53,997 bases of DNA. It comes from a virus. Shown here piece after piece: positions 44,736 to 52,347 of this stretch. The stretch covers positions 1 to 53,997 of the IMG/VR virus record IMGVR_UViG_3300035670_000274; one strand, written 5' to 3'. Under the pieces are notes generated by a model that was not told where the DNA came from, did not search any database, and saw only the letters and a list, made by a program, of their open reading frames with translations. The position numbers were made by a program, and so were the translations under genes. Within the stretch, counting starts at the first letter, position 1; every line of letters begins with the position of its first letter.

Positions 44736-45235
44736 GGCCCCTTTCTACGCAATACCCTGACACAGTGATTGAACCGGGATACCGAAACTTGGGTGCGCCA
44801 CTTGGAGTCGGCCAACTCCACGGCTGCCGCATCGTAAGCGCGCCAAGAGAGTGCTCGCCTAAAATTGGTGAACCGATGGAAGCCAGTCCTCCCGGTGGTG
44901 AACGCCACGGAGAGTGCCACCAGTTGAATATCCTTCGGCAGATCATCAAACCGGCGAACCCCGGCGCGGCACGCGTCTAAGGCCCATGACAGGTCGGCGG
45001 CGAAATAGCGCTCAATCTGGGTGGGGCTGTATCTGGCGCGCGGGACTTCTCCATTGGCAGTCAGGGAATGGCCGATGCCTACGCTGTAGTGTCCTGCGGG
45101 ACCATCACGGTAAGGTGTCGTCTTATACCCTTCCCATTGAACGAGATAGGTGCGTGCCTCGGAGTAGGTTACCGGCACGGCGCGGCAGATGGAAGTAGCC
45201 GCGAACAGGAGGGCTACGGTCAGGAAACGATGCAT
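44732..45235 (-). CDS. Phage endolysin, GH24 lysozyme with signal peptide
   Basis: 167 aa from ATG 45235. Signal peptide MHRFLTVALLFAATSICRA. Catalytic region WEGYKTTPYRDGPAGHYSVG with E35 and D44 as in T4 lysozyme E11/D20 and Ser51 where Thr26 is usual, followed by GIGHS. It cleaves peptidoglycan between MurNAc and GlcNAc. Secretion by the host Sec system is expected; no holin was recognised although small membrane proteins follow upstream. Start fixed by TTGACT, 17 bp, TATGCT, 7 nt. Confidence 0.9.
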   Translation of the reverse strand: MHRFLTVALLFAATSICRAVPVTYSEARTYLVQWEGYKTTPYRDGPAGHYSVGIGHSLTANGEVPRARYSPTQIERYFAADLSWALDACRAGVRRFDDLPKDIQLVALSVAFTTGRTGFHRFTNFRRALSWRAYDAAAVELADSKWRTQVSVSRFNHCVRVLRRKGP

Positions 45236-45271
45236 AGATACCAGCATAGAGCGTCTGCGCGCCGAAGTCAA
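45236..45271 (-). promoter_or_regulatory. Leaderless-type promoter of the endolysin gene
   Basis: TTGACT 45266-45271, 17-bp spacer, TATGCT 45243-45248, 7 nt to ATG 45235. This decides the start against ATG 45247 and the longer frame to 45271. Confidence 0.7.
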
Positions 45272-45654
45272 GCGTTTTCCCGCTCTTTTCGGTCGGCATA
45301 GTCCCGCAGGGACTCTACCAGTTTTGCCGCAGCTACAACGGTGTCATATCCCTTGGTGCCGCGCGGGATGGTGATAAACTCAGTGTAAAGCGGCTCGGAC
45401 ATGAGGCAAACAACGATACGAAACCGATTGATGGACACAAACCGATAGTGCTCATCCTCCCAAAGGTGGATGAGATAACCATTGTCATCTTTCGTGGAAT
45501 ACGGGGCTGGTCGCGCCATAGCGGCGAGCAGGCCGCCGGGGGCCTTGGAAGTGAAGCGGAACCCGTAAACCAAGCAATGGGCTAGACAGGCCATCAGAGC
45601 GACCACGGTAAAGGAGCCGATTACCAAAGCTGGGAAGTGGAAGTATGGGGTCAC
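45268..45654 (-). CDS. Membrane protein, GTG start
   Basis: 128 aa from GTG 45654, overlapping the previous stop as GTGA. One transmembrane helix at about residues 8-30 (ALVIGSFTVVALMACLAHCL). Soluble part IHLWEDEHYRFVSINRFRIV and FITIPRGTKGYDTVVAAAKL. Its position before the endolysin could suit a holin or spanin-like role; unproven. Confidence 0.66.
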   Translation of the reverse strand: MTPYFHFPALVIGSFTVVALMACLAHCLVYGFRFTSKAPGGLLAAMARPAPYSTKDDNGYLIHLWEDEHYRFVSINRFRIVVCLMSEPLYTEFITIPRGTKGYDTVVAAAKLVESLRDYADRKERENA

Positions 45655-45905
45655 GGTTTGTTGGCGCCGGACTTGGAGGAGTCGGCGTCGTCCTTGGGCT
45701 TGGCTTCCCAGAGGACAATATGGTCTCCACAAGTGATAAAAAAACCGATCCACGCTATGGGGCCTAACACAAAAGTAAAGAGTGACACAAAAAGAGTTTG
45801 AAGCGTTATACGCTGCTCGCCCTTGAGGACCAGAATATAAGAGGCGGTAGCTCCGAGTGTCGCCCATGAGACGACAAGTAGGAATGCAAACAGTGTGTAG
45901 GCCAT
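45651..45905 (-). CDS. Two-span membrane protein
   Basis: 84 aa from MAYTLFAFLLVVSWATLGAT: helices at about 2-26 and 36-60 (LQTLFVSLFTFVLGPIAWIG), with a charged C-terminus (AKPKDDADSSKSGANKP). Two spans with a hydrophilic tail just upstream of the endolysin cluster fit a class-II holin in layout. Confidence 0.68.
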   Translation of the reverse strand: MAYTLFAFLLVVSWATLGATASYILVLKGEQRITLQTLFVSLFTFVLGPIAWIGFFITCGDHIVLWEAKPKDDADSSKSGANKP

Positions 45906-45919
45906 AAAGTGTGTTGCTA

Positions 45920-46129
45920 TCACTCCTCGCCGCGCCCGCGGTCGCGGTCGGCCCACGCCCACACCGCAACGCAGACCCACCAGACGGGACCGGCCGCGAA
46001 ATCGCGCCAGATCGGGACAGGCGGCATATTGACTAACGGCAGGGTCCCGATATATCGCAGTATCCACGCGAATCCGAGGACGGACCAGACGAATATCGCC
46101 AAAACGAAAATTGCGAACGCCATGGACAT
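45920..46129 (-). CDS. Two-span small membrane protein
   Basis: 69 aa, MSMAFAIFVLAIFVWSVLGF, then AAGPVWWVCVAVWAWADRDR. Two hydrophobic helices and basic C-terminus. Promoter TTGACG, 16 bp, AATAAG, 10 nt. Also a holin candidate. Confidence 0.7.
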   Translation of the reverse strand: MSMAFAIFVLAIFVWSVLGFAWILRYIGTLPLVNMPPVPIWRDFAAGPVWWVCVAVWAWADRDRGRGEE

Positions 46130-46140
46130 AGGGGTAGACC

Positions 46141-46389
46141 TTATTCCGATTGACTCTCTCGCGTCAACAGCTCCGAAAGGTAGATGACCGCGCCCTTTTG
46201 CGCGTTCGTCACGTCCTTGCCGCCGTTAATGTAGAACATGGAGTTGTAGTCGCGGCGATATACCTTGGACTTCCGCGTGTCGCCGTGGCGGCGGGCGGGC
46301 GTGAGTTTGGGGCCACGGGTCTTTTTGTCGGCCTTGGCGGCGGTTTTGGCGGCAGTTTTGATGGAAGTCTCCTGATTCTCGGTGGTCAT
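46141..46389 (-). CDS. Small basic protein
   Basis: 82 aa. Lys/Ala/Thr-rich first half (IKTAAKTAAKADKKTRGPKL) like histone H1 tails, then DYNSMFYINGGKDVTNAQKG. Nucleic-acid binding is plausible. Follows the 34-aa basic protein. Confidence 0.66.
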   Translation of the reverse strand: MTTENQETSIKTAAKTAAKADKKTRGPKLTPARRHGDTRKSKVYRRDYNSMFYINGGKDVTNAQKGAVIYLSELLTRESQSE

Positions 46390-46481
46390 GGTATGGTATT
46401 CGTGATTTGCAAAAGTGTGCGGGCTATTGGGTAAACAGCCACCCGCCGGGCTGGAGCTATCCTATGTGAACTGCCGGAAGA

Positions 46482-46586
46482 TTACTGGTCCGCAGTCGGA
46501 GCGGCGGCCTCAACCTTGGCGGTCTTGGCCCGCGCCTTGGCGGGAGTCTTCTTCTTGGCGGTGGTCTTTTTGTTGTTTTTGGCCAT
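46482..46586 (-). CDS. 34-aa Lys/Ala-rich basic protein (histone-tail-like)
   Basis: MAKNNKKTTAKKKTPAKARA then KTAKVEAAAPTADQ. Composition as in bacterial H1-like DNA-binding proteins, followed 93 nt later by a second protein with the same type of tail. Probably a DNA- or RNA-binding peptide. Confidence 0.65.
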   Translation of the reverse strand: MAKNNKKTTAKKKTPAKARAKTAKVEAAAPTADQ

Positions 46587-46611
46587 GGGAAAAGTGAATA
46601 AAATACAAAGA

Positions 46612-47067
46612 CTAGGCAGCTATCTTTGCGCGCTTCGCCATTCGGTCATAGAGCACGACATTGACGCAAGAAGCCAAATTCATGCATACCCTTGTCGGTA
46701 TCATAACGCGACGCGGACACCATGAAAGAACACGTTCGCCAAGCGTATTATCCTCCGCTCCAAAAACGTAGAATGCTCGTTCCGGGTGAACGAAATCAAC
46801 CAAAGATTTGGCGTCCTCAACGAGTTCAACGGCGACCGGGATACAGTCATAGGGAACTACGTCATGAAGGTCATCCACTTGAAGCATGGGCATATGTCTC
46901 CACTGTGCCATGGTGTCGCAAGCATGTTTTTTGTAACGCATACCACTGACGGCAAGCATGGCGGCATCATAACAACCACAGGCGCGCAAAACGCCAGCGA
47001 TATTTGCGGGTGTCTTTGGGTTGTCAAGACCTATTGCGCAATAACCTCTTGAAAAATTGCTTTTCAT
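46612..47067 (-). CDS. SpoU-family RNA 2'-O-methyltransferase
   Basis: 151 aa, only the SPOUT catalytic domain. GLDNPKTPANIAGVLRACGC, VFGAEDNTLGERVL and NLASCVNVVLYDRMAK are the three SpoU motifs; the trefoil knot and SAM site lie at the last two. Methylates ribose in tRNA or rRNA. Next to the amidoligase-like gene; shares the function theme with RNA ligase and tRNA genes. Confidence 0.92.
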   Translation of the reverse strand: MKSNFSRGYCAIGLDNPKTPANIAGVLRACGCYDAAMLAVSGMRYKKHACDTMAQWRHMPMLQVDDLHDVVPYDCIPVAVELVEDAKSLVDFVHPERAFYVFGAEDNTLGERVLSWCPRRVMIPTRVCMNLASCVNVVLYDRMAKRAKIAA

Positions 47068-47078
47068 TTGTAAATGGT

Positions 47079-48053
47079 TTACCGCATTTCCCCGTGCAGT
47101 ATCCGGGTCCGGTAATTGCGGTCAAACAGTTTCATCAGATTCGCCGCCATAGTAGCATCTATGGAGAATCCGTCAAGCCATTTTCGGACAATCTTTCGGG
47201 CTGTCCCTACCTTGGCCATTTCCGCCAAGTCTTTGCGCTTAATCTCGGGCTCCAACACCAGCCCGGCCGCTGCGAAGTCCGCCATCTTGCACGTCCATTT
47301 GTCCAGCAGCCATGCGACTGCCGCCAGTTCTGCGGGATTTTCCACCATTCGGATGAAACGAAACTCAAACGTGTAATACGTGTTTTTGAGCCCGTTCATG
47401 AACCGGGGGCGGATAGAGACATTGTTATGGACAGATTCAAAGAACAGATCGTCTTTGGTCAGCTTCTTTTTCCCGATATTCTTGGCGGTCACCAGACATT
47501 CGCTGTTATGATTGTCGGACCATTCCGCCAAGAGCCAGCGGATGTAGGGGCGATTCGCAAAGTCAATCACCATATTCCGATGGAATAACTCCATGGCCTT
47601 ATACCATTGGACGGATTCCGAGAACATGGAAGGCTGTATATGAATGTGGCAACCTCCCGTGGGATAGGTCTTTGCAATACGCCGGCCATTTTTGACGACA
47701 TTTCGGGTCACAGACGGGACCAACCCATGGGATTCCCGCAAAACCGTGAAGATTTTCTCAAGGACTGGCATGAAAATAGCGTTGGACTCGTCTTTATCGG
47801 TGAGCCAGTGCGTTTCCAACGGCCGGATGGGCTGCGTCACTTCCACGCACCAAGAATACGCACTCTTGATGTCGCCGTAGGTGGAAAGGTGGAAGGGCTC
47901 TGTCTTGGCCTCAAACAGGAAAACGGCGACATCCGAGAGGTTGCGGATAGATTCGTTCACCTCTTTGACCACGGCTTCCACCTTTTCGAGAGAGGTAAAG
48001 CAATAGGGCGCGGTTGAAGGGATGAACGTGAGTTCTGGGGAGAAGGTGGCCAT
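47079..48053 (-). CDS. Amidoligase-like (COOH-NH2 ligase) protein
   Basis: 324 aa. TGGCHIHIQPSMF resembles the GxHVHV motif of the amidoligase fold (glutamine-synthetase-like), FEFRFIRM resembles the later catalytic strand, and SPELTFIP near the N-terminus an ExE-type strand. Such phage enzymes are thought to modify peptides or proteins with amide bonds; substrate unknown. Promoter TTGACT, 17 bp, CATAGT, 10 nt. Confidence 0.65.
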   Translation of the reverse strand: MATFSPELTFIPSTAPYCFTSLEKVEAVVKEVNESIRNLSDVAVFLFEAKTEPFHLSTYGDIKSAYSWCVEVTQPIRPLETHWLTDKDESNAIFMPVLEKIFTVLRESHGLVPSVTRNVVKNGRRIAKTYPTGGCHIHIQPSMFSESVQWYKAMELFHRNMVIDFANRPYIRWLLAEWSDNHNSECLVTAKNIGKKKLTKDDLFFESVHNNVSIRPRFMNGLKNTYYTFEFRFIRMVENPAELAAVAWLLDKWTCKMADFAAAGLVLEPEIKRKDLAEMAKVGTARKIVRKWLDGFSIDATMAANLMKLFDRNYRTRILHGEMR

Positions 48054-48092
48054 TTCGGAACAGACTATGCCCTATCACTTGACGGAAGTCAA

Positions 48093-48233
48093 TCAGAAAT
48101 CAAGGCTATCTTCGTCCTCTTCGCTCAAAAACAGGTCCATGACGAATTCAACCGTTGTAAATACGGCAAAAGCCACGGTCAAAACGATAAGTCCGGCGCA
48201 GGTTTCGAGAAATCGGAGAGTAGATTTGACCAT
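48093..48233 (-). CDS. 46-aa membrane protein
   Basis: MVKSTLRFLETCAGLIVLTV, then AFAVFTTVEFVMDLFLSEED. One transmembrane helix and an acidic tail. Starts 5 nt after the previous stop. Confidence 0.66.
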   Translation of the reverse strand: MVKSTLRFLETCAGLIVLTVAFAVFTTVEFVMDLFLSEEDEDSLDF

Positions 48234-48238
48234 TTTGC

Positions 48239-48739
48239 TCACTCCCCCGAGGACTCTGCCCGGCCCGGCGTGGCAACCGAGTAAATGGGTGCCATACTCT
48301 TGGCGCGCTCCATCACGAGGCCGGTCGTTTTGATGTGATTCACCATGAAGTGGTTCGCTCTTTCCTCCGCCAGTTTCGCGACCAGTTCCTCATTCCATTG
48401 GTGCGAAACCTCTTCCGTCTCGGGATCGCGGGTGACGGTAATCTCAACTTCCCGGCGGGCGACTATCTCCCAAGCCATTTGAGAAACGAGGCCCTTCAAT
48501 ACTTTGCCCCTGTTTTTGGGGCAAACATACGCGCGGGTTCCCTTGAATCCGTCCACCCACCCGTTTAGGATGGATGATCGGGAGATGACCGAGCGGTTGA
48601 CTGACCAATTGAACCAACGCTCAATGAAGGGTTGGGGACCAGTGAAGACAAGGGCTAGACCGGCACCGTAAGGGATGAGGTGTAGCTCCCCGTTTTTGGC
48701 GTCTTCTTCAAGGGAGATAAAATCGGTGGATTGGAGCAT
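48239..48739 (-). CDS. Hypothetical protein
   Basis: 166 aa, MLQSTDFISLEEDAKNGELH. LVFTGPQPFIERWFNWSVNR, KGTRAYVCPKNRGKVLKGLV and EITVTRDPETEEVSHQWNEE, alpha/beta. Family unknown. Confidence 0.72.
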   Translation of the reverse strand: MLQSTDFISLEEDAKNGELHLIPYGAGLALVFTGPQPFIERWFNWSVNRSVISRSSILNGWVDGFKGTRAYVCPKNRGKVLKGLVSQMAWEIVARREVEITVTRDPETEEVSHQWNEELVAKLAEERANHFMVNHIKTTGLVMERAKSMAPIYSVATPGRAESSGE

Positions 48740-48754
48740 GGTCAGGGTTTGGCG

Positions 48755-49234
48755 TTAATAGGTTTGAGTGCGTTCTAGTGTGATTGATACGTCTAGGTTT
48801 TTCGGGTAGTGCGCTTTTGTCAGAATCGAAAACATTGAGGCCGCAACTTCGCCGTCGCTGCCGTCCTTGCAAAAGGCGATTTCCGCTCGGCGGATGATAT
48901 CGCGCAGTCGTTTATTTTCGCAATATAGCATGTCTGCCAGTTCGCTGATGCTGGGCACATAGTAGCTGTCGCCCTCGACCTCGTGCTCGGCGCGGCCAAC
49001 GGCGCGGCAGAGATTTTGCAGATGCGTGTGGTCCGCAGCCCATTCCTCGCAGGCGCTGCGATTTATCGTCCGCAGTCGCTCGATTTCCGCGACCGCATTG
49101 GTCAGTAGCTCGGATGTCTTTCGGGCGCACGCATCTTCTCCGAGCGAATCCTCGACCTTTTTCCATTCGGCTGCATCCTCGCGCATCGCCGCGAGAAGGT
49201 CCGAACTCGGTTCGTGATTTGCAGCAGTTTCCAT
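48755..49234 (-). CDS. Coiled-coil hypothetical protein
   Basis: 159 aa, METAANHEPSSDLLAAMRED. Heptad helices (TSELLTNAVAEIERLRTINR; LADMLYCENKRLRDIIRRAE). Cys and Tyr scattered. Starts 3 nt after the previous stop. Function unknown. Confidence 0.7.
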   Translation of the reverse strand: METAANHEPSSDLLAAMREDAAEWKKVEDSLGEDACARKTSELLTNAVAEIERLRTINRSACEEWAADHTHLQNLCRAVGRAEHEVEGDSYYVPSISELADMLYCENKRLRDIIRRAEIAFCKDGSDGEVAASMFSILTKAHYPKNLDVSITLERTQTY

Positions 49235-49237
49235 TTT

Positions 49238-49471
49238 TCAAGGCTTCCGTTTTAGAAAACATTCATCCAAAGTCCGACGAAACGCTTCGCCGTTCTTCTT
49301 CCCCGAGGCCCCGGCGGTATCCTCGAACCCGTATTCCACGATATCCGTGTCCCCGCCGCTGGCTGCGTCCATCTGTCGGCCATAGAACTCTTCCGCCAGA
49401 TGCGTGATTTGCCCCTCCTTGATGAGGTAGGACGGCAAATGGATTGATACCGTAAAATTGGAGGAGCCCAT
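49238..49471 (-). CDS. Hypothetical protein
   Basis: 77 aa, MGSSNFTVSIHLPSYLIKEG, then HLAEEFYGRQMDAASGGDTD. Starts 4 nt after the 124-aa gene. Family unknown. Confidence 0.7.
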   Translation of the reverse strand: MGSSNFTVSIHLPSYLIKEGQITHLAEEFYGRQMDAASGGDTDIVEYGFEDTAGASGKKNGEAFRRTLDECFLKRKP

Positions 49472-49475
49472 GGAA

Positions 49476-49850
49476 TCAGTCCGTTTTGTCGTCGGGTTTC
49501 GCCGCTTTAACCGAGGAGATTACCGCGCCTTCAATCTCGCGGTTAAACCGCTCCCAAGTCAGGTTGTCTCTGGCTTTTTGATCCAGAACCCATTCCTCCA
49601 TTTCCTCGCGCAAATCTTGTCTCACGATATAACGGCCAAAATCCCAGCGCCACAACTCGAAAACCGTATATGAAAAGGGCCATATCGCAGACAGGTCCAT
49701 AGACGTTTGCTCGTCCTGATTCGTCATAATCACCCAGTATGAACCCATAATGGAATGGCGCTCTGTCTTCCAGAGAATCCAGTGGATTCGGATGGCAAAA
49801 ACCAAGGCAGCTACGAATAGAACGGCTAAGAGTTGGAACGGTATGGACAT
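49476..49850 (-). CDS. Membrane-anchored protein
   Basis: 124 aa from MSIPFQLLAVLFVAALVFAI: N-terminal transmembrane helix. Then a charged soluble domain (RYIVRQDLREEMEEWVLDQK). TTGACT, 17 bp, TATAAA lies upstream with about 25 nt leader. Family unknown. Confidence 0.7.
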   Translation of the reverse strand: MSIPFQLLAVLFVAALVFAIRIHWILWKTERHSIMGSYWVIMTNQDEQTSMDLSAIWPFSYTVFELWRWDFGRYIVRQDLREEMEEWVLDQKARDNLTWERFNREIEGAVISSVKAAKPDDKTD

Positions 49851-49928
49851 GGTCAGTTTATGGTCGAACGGGTTTATATCTCGGCATAGCCGAAGAGTCA
49901 ATCCAAATGTCGAAAAGAGTCGCGGGAA

Positions 49929-50195
49929 TCACTCCCCGCTCTGCTCTTCTTCCATGTTCTTGCGGAATTCCCGGAAAATGGCCGGGTTTTTATCCAGCTC
50001 CAGCTGAATCCTGTTTTGGATATTGGAAATGAGCCCGCGCGTCTTATTGGCTTCCATCTGCACGTTTTTTTTGACTTTTATCAGTTTATGCAGGCGGTGC
50101 TGGGCCATTTTCAATTCCGAACCCAAGAACTGGACCGTTTGTTCGGCCGTCAGGTTGTCTTGGGCAGATTCCTTGGAAGAGTCGGATTTATCCAC
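49929..50195 (-). CDS. Coiled-coil protein
   Basis: 88 aa, MDKSDSSKESAQDNLTAEQT. Helical, with regular heptads from residue 20 (FLGSELKMAQHRLHKLIKVK; ISNIQNRIQLELDKNPAIFR). Acidic ends. Role unknown. Confidence 0.7.
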   Translation of the reverse strand: MDKSDSSKESAQDNLTAEQTVQFLGSELKMAQHRLHKLIKVKKNVQMEANKTRGLISNIQNRIQLELDKNPAIFREFRKNMEEEQSGE

Positions 50196-50252
50196 GATAC
50201 ATGGAGTTACACTTGGCTTTTCGGGATTTCTTTGGGTCAGAGGGAAGAATTT

Positions 50253-50474
50253 TCAGTTCCGGTTTCTGGGGTTGTAAATCTCTTCGGAAGCGCCGTCGGC
50301 GTATTCGCAAAAGGCGTTGCCACCATAAGCCTTGGCGGTGTAAAGCGCGTATTTCCGGGCATTTGCGACGCCGAGACCGGTGTTATAGCCGACTCGGGGA
50401 GAATCCCAGAATTCAACAAAAAATCGAAGCGGGGGACTGGATTGGTGATTGGAGGACATATTGGTTTGGAACAT
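50253..50474 (-). CDS. Hypothetical protein
   Basis: 73 aa, MFQTNMSSNHQSSPPLRFFV; ATG 50459 is an alternative. VGYNTGLGVANARKYALYTA is alpha/beta-like. Basic C-terminus. Family unknown. Confidence 0.6.
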   Translation of the reverse strand: MFQTNMSSNHQSSPPLRFFVEFWDSPRVGYNTGLGVANARKYALYTAKAYGGNAFCEYADGASEEIYNPRNRN

Positions 50475-50480
50475 CTTTGG

Positions 50481-50735
50481 TCAGCGGACCTTCTCTGTGA
50501 TGACGGATTTCAGGTATTCGACTTCTTCCCGGTTTTTGTCGTCAAAATAGGCGGTAATCCCGATAATGGGATTGTTACGTTCGCCGCAGACGGAGACGAA
50601 CAGGTCTACCGGCAGCTTCTTCTTGAAGGTCTGCAAATAGGAGGTTTCCAACATCTCAATCAGTTGGGACACCTGTTTGGTGGCGTTGTGGCCGGAAGCC
50701 TCGTGAATTAGGGCTCGGTTGGGTTTGTCGGGCAT
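50481..50735 (-). CDS. Hypothetical protein
   Basis: 84 aa, MPDKPNRALIHEASGHNATK. Helix QLIEMLETSYLQTFKKKLPV then beta VCGERNNPIIGITAYFDDKN. Small alpha/beta domain. Starts 5 nt after the 152-aa gene. Confidence 0.7.
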   Translation of the reverse strand: MPDKPNRALIHEASGHNATKQVSQLIEMLETSYLQTFKKKLPVDLFVSVCGERNNPIIGITAYFDDKNREEVEYLKSVITEKVR

Positions 50736-50740
50736 ATAAA

Positions 50741-51199
50741 TCAGTTTTTGGGCAGTTCGTTGAAGGCGATTTCTTGGACGAGGACCGGGGTCCGGGTTTT
50801 GACCCGAGTCACCTTGCCGGGCTCCTTGTAAAACTTGGCCGGGACATTCTCCAGAGTTTCCCCGATGGTCTTGACGGGCACACGCTTGCCCTTCTTGGAG
50901 CCGTTAAACGCATTGGCGGCGGCCACGACACGGTCGAAGGCGACTGCGGGGCTGGCGGACTCTTCGATTTGCATGACCCAGCCGACCTGATCCTTGCCGG
51001 CGACCTGACCGGGTGCGGGCTTGGAGACAAGGACCACAAACTGGGTCTTGTTCTTCTGCTTGGGGGCGTTCGCTTTCTCGGCGGCCTCCTCGGCTTTGGC
51101 CTTTTTCAGGTCCGAGACCGTTTTTTCGATCAGTTCGGGAGTCGCGCCGTTTTCACGGAGAGACTGGACAGTGAGGGAGATGAATTCGTCGGTAGACAT
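50741..51199 (-). CDS. Hypothetical protein, possibly structural or DNA-binding
   Basis: 152 aa. Charged helix (SDLKKAKAEEAAEKANAPKQ), then beta FVVLVSKPAPGQVAGKDQVG and VGWVMQIEESASPAVAFDRV with KKGKRVPVKTIGETLENVPA. Family not recognised. Confidence 0.7.
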   Translation of the reverse strand: MSTDEFISLTVQSLRENGATPELIEKTVSDLKKAKAEEAAEKANAPKQKNKTQFVVLVSKPAPGQVAGKDQVGWVMQIEESASPAVAFDRVVAAANAFNGSKKGKRVPVKTIGETLENVPAKFYKEPGKVTRVKTRTPVLVQEIAFNELPKN

Positions 51200-51217
51200 A
51201 TGATTTGTGCAGGTTTC

Positions 51218-51457
51218 TTAGTTCGCGGTCATTGTAGATGATTCTGTTCCATTGTCAAGGGATTTGCGGGAAATCTCCTCCAGCTTGTCCAGCGCCTCAA
51301 TCTGGTCTGCGGCACTCATCTTGGACAGATTCCGGGAAAATGCCTGAAACATGGAGTCCTTGACCCCGTTCATCTGGTCGCCGGGGAACTGGCGGTCAAC
51401 GATGGAATGGAGTCGGGTCAGGTTTTGGCGGGTTCGCTTGGCGGTTTTGTGGGACAT
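51218..51457 (-). CDS. Helical basic protein
   Basis: 79 aa, MSHKTAKRTRQNLTRLHSIV; basic N-terminus then LSKMSAADQIEALDKLEEIS. Helical bundle likely. Family unknown. Confidence 0.68.
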   Translation of the reverse strand: MSHKTAKRTRQNLTRLHSIVDRQFPGDQMNGVKDSMFQAFSRNLSKMSAADQIEALDKLEEISRKSLDNGTESSTMTAN

Positions 51458-51470
51458 GGGAGAAGGTGTT

Positions 51471-51692
51471 TTACTTGCGGGAGCGCTTGAAGTAGTAGCG
51501 GATGACAGCAGGCCAGTTTGTGCTCATGTCGGGTGGGGGCTCGACAGTGCCGATAATGCCGCATAACTCCCAGCCGTCTGGCCCGAAATTCTCATGCAGT
51601 TCTTTGTAAAGGTCATCTCCACCGTAGCGGTATTCAACGCGGTAATCCCAGTGCAAGTATTTAGGCTTGGGTTTTTGTCTTGTTTTAGGCAT
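51471..51692 (-). CDS. DUF4177-like small protein
   Basis: 73 aa. WDYRVEYRYGGDDLYKELHE, then NFGPDGWELCGIIGTVEPPP and RYYFKRSRK match the DUF4177 plan (strand, helix, GxxGWEL, strand, KR). Role unknown. Confidence 0.76.
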   Translation of the reverse strand: MPKTRQKPKPKYLHWDYRVEYRYGGDDLYKELHENFGPDGWELCGIIGTVEPPPDMSTNWPAVIRYYFKRSRK

Positions 51693-51704
51693 GGTGGGAG
51701 TGGT

Positions 51705-51833
51705 TCAGAGCATCGGCAAAAACGGCCAGATGAAGTCAATTGCGATAGCCGCGCCGATCAGGATGTAGACAATCCCCATAAGAACGGAGAAAGTGGCGAA
51801 GATCATGAAGAAGACTAGGCGGATTTTGCTCAT
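51705..51833 (-). CDS. 42-aa membrane protein
   Basis: MSKIRLVFFMIFATFSVLMG, then IVYILIGAAIAIDFIWPFLP. Two short hydrophobic segments. Overlaps the macro-domain gene's stop as ATGA. Confidence 0.7.
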   Translation of the reverse strand: MSKIRLVFFMIFATFSVLMGIVYILIGAAIAIDFIWPFLPML

Positions 51834-52333
51834 TTCACACCCTTTTCCCACTCCACGACAGTGCAGGGCACCGGGGACTGGTAGAAAATGTCCTCGACCA
51901 TGGCCTGAATGACCAGTGCCGAGCCTCCAGCCAATCCGCCACCGATCCATTGCGGCAGGCCAAGGTGCCAGACTCGACCTTGGGAATGTGCTATGGCCAG
52001 AAGGGACTTGATATCGGACAGCCCCGAGTAAAGGGCCTCATAATCCAATTGGCGCTTGTCCGTGCCAACCTTCTCTTGGGTGACGAGCCAGATGATTCGG
52101 CGCTTGGTCTCGCCCTCGGTCACATCGGAAACGTGATAGCTGCCTAAAGCGGCCTGCCCGAGTGCTCCCGCTTTACAGAAGAGTCTATATTCCTCGGCGG
52201 CTGTCGGGTAACGCTTGGCGATTTGCGCGGCAATCCCCGCGCCATGCAGCCCCAAGGAGTTGCAGCCGTGGCAGATGACATTGATCCCCGCCGGCCACTG
52301 CAACAGATCGCCTTTGATGTAGGTAATGGGCAT
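51830..52333 (-). CDS. Macro-domain protein (ADP-ribose binding)
   Basis: 167 aa, whole protein one macro domain. MPITYIKGDLLQWPAGINVI, then CHGCNSLGLHGAGIAAQIAK (N-x-G-x-x-G-x-G ADP-ribose loop) and LGLPQWIGGGLAGGSALVIQ (second glycine loop). Probable removal of ADP-ribose from proteins or nucleic acids, relevant against host ADP-ribosylation defences or in RNA repair. Confidence 0.92.
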   Translation of the reverse strand: MPITYIKGDLLQWPAGINVICHGCNSLGLHGAGIAAQIAKRYPTAAEEYRLFCKAGALGQAALGSYHVSDVTEGETKRRIIWLVTQEKVGTDKRQLDYEALYSGLSDIKSLLAIAHSQGRVWHLGLPQWIGGGLAGGSALVIQAMVEDIFYQSPVPCTVVEWEKGVK

Positions 52334-52347
52334 AAATCGGGTTGGAC

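Noticed and set aside
45268-45969. 233-codon ORF start at 45969
   Set aside because: Its 5' half overlaps the 84-aa membrane protein gene in another frame; GTG at 45654 with GTGA overlap is the sensible start.
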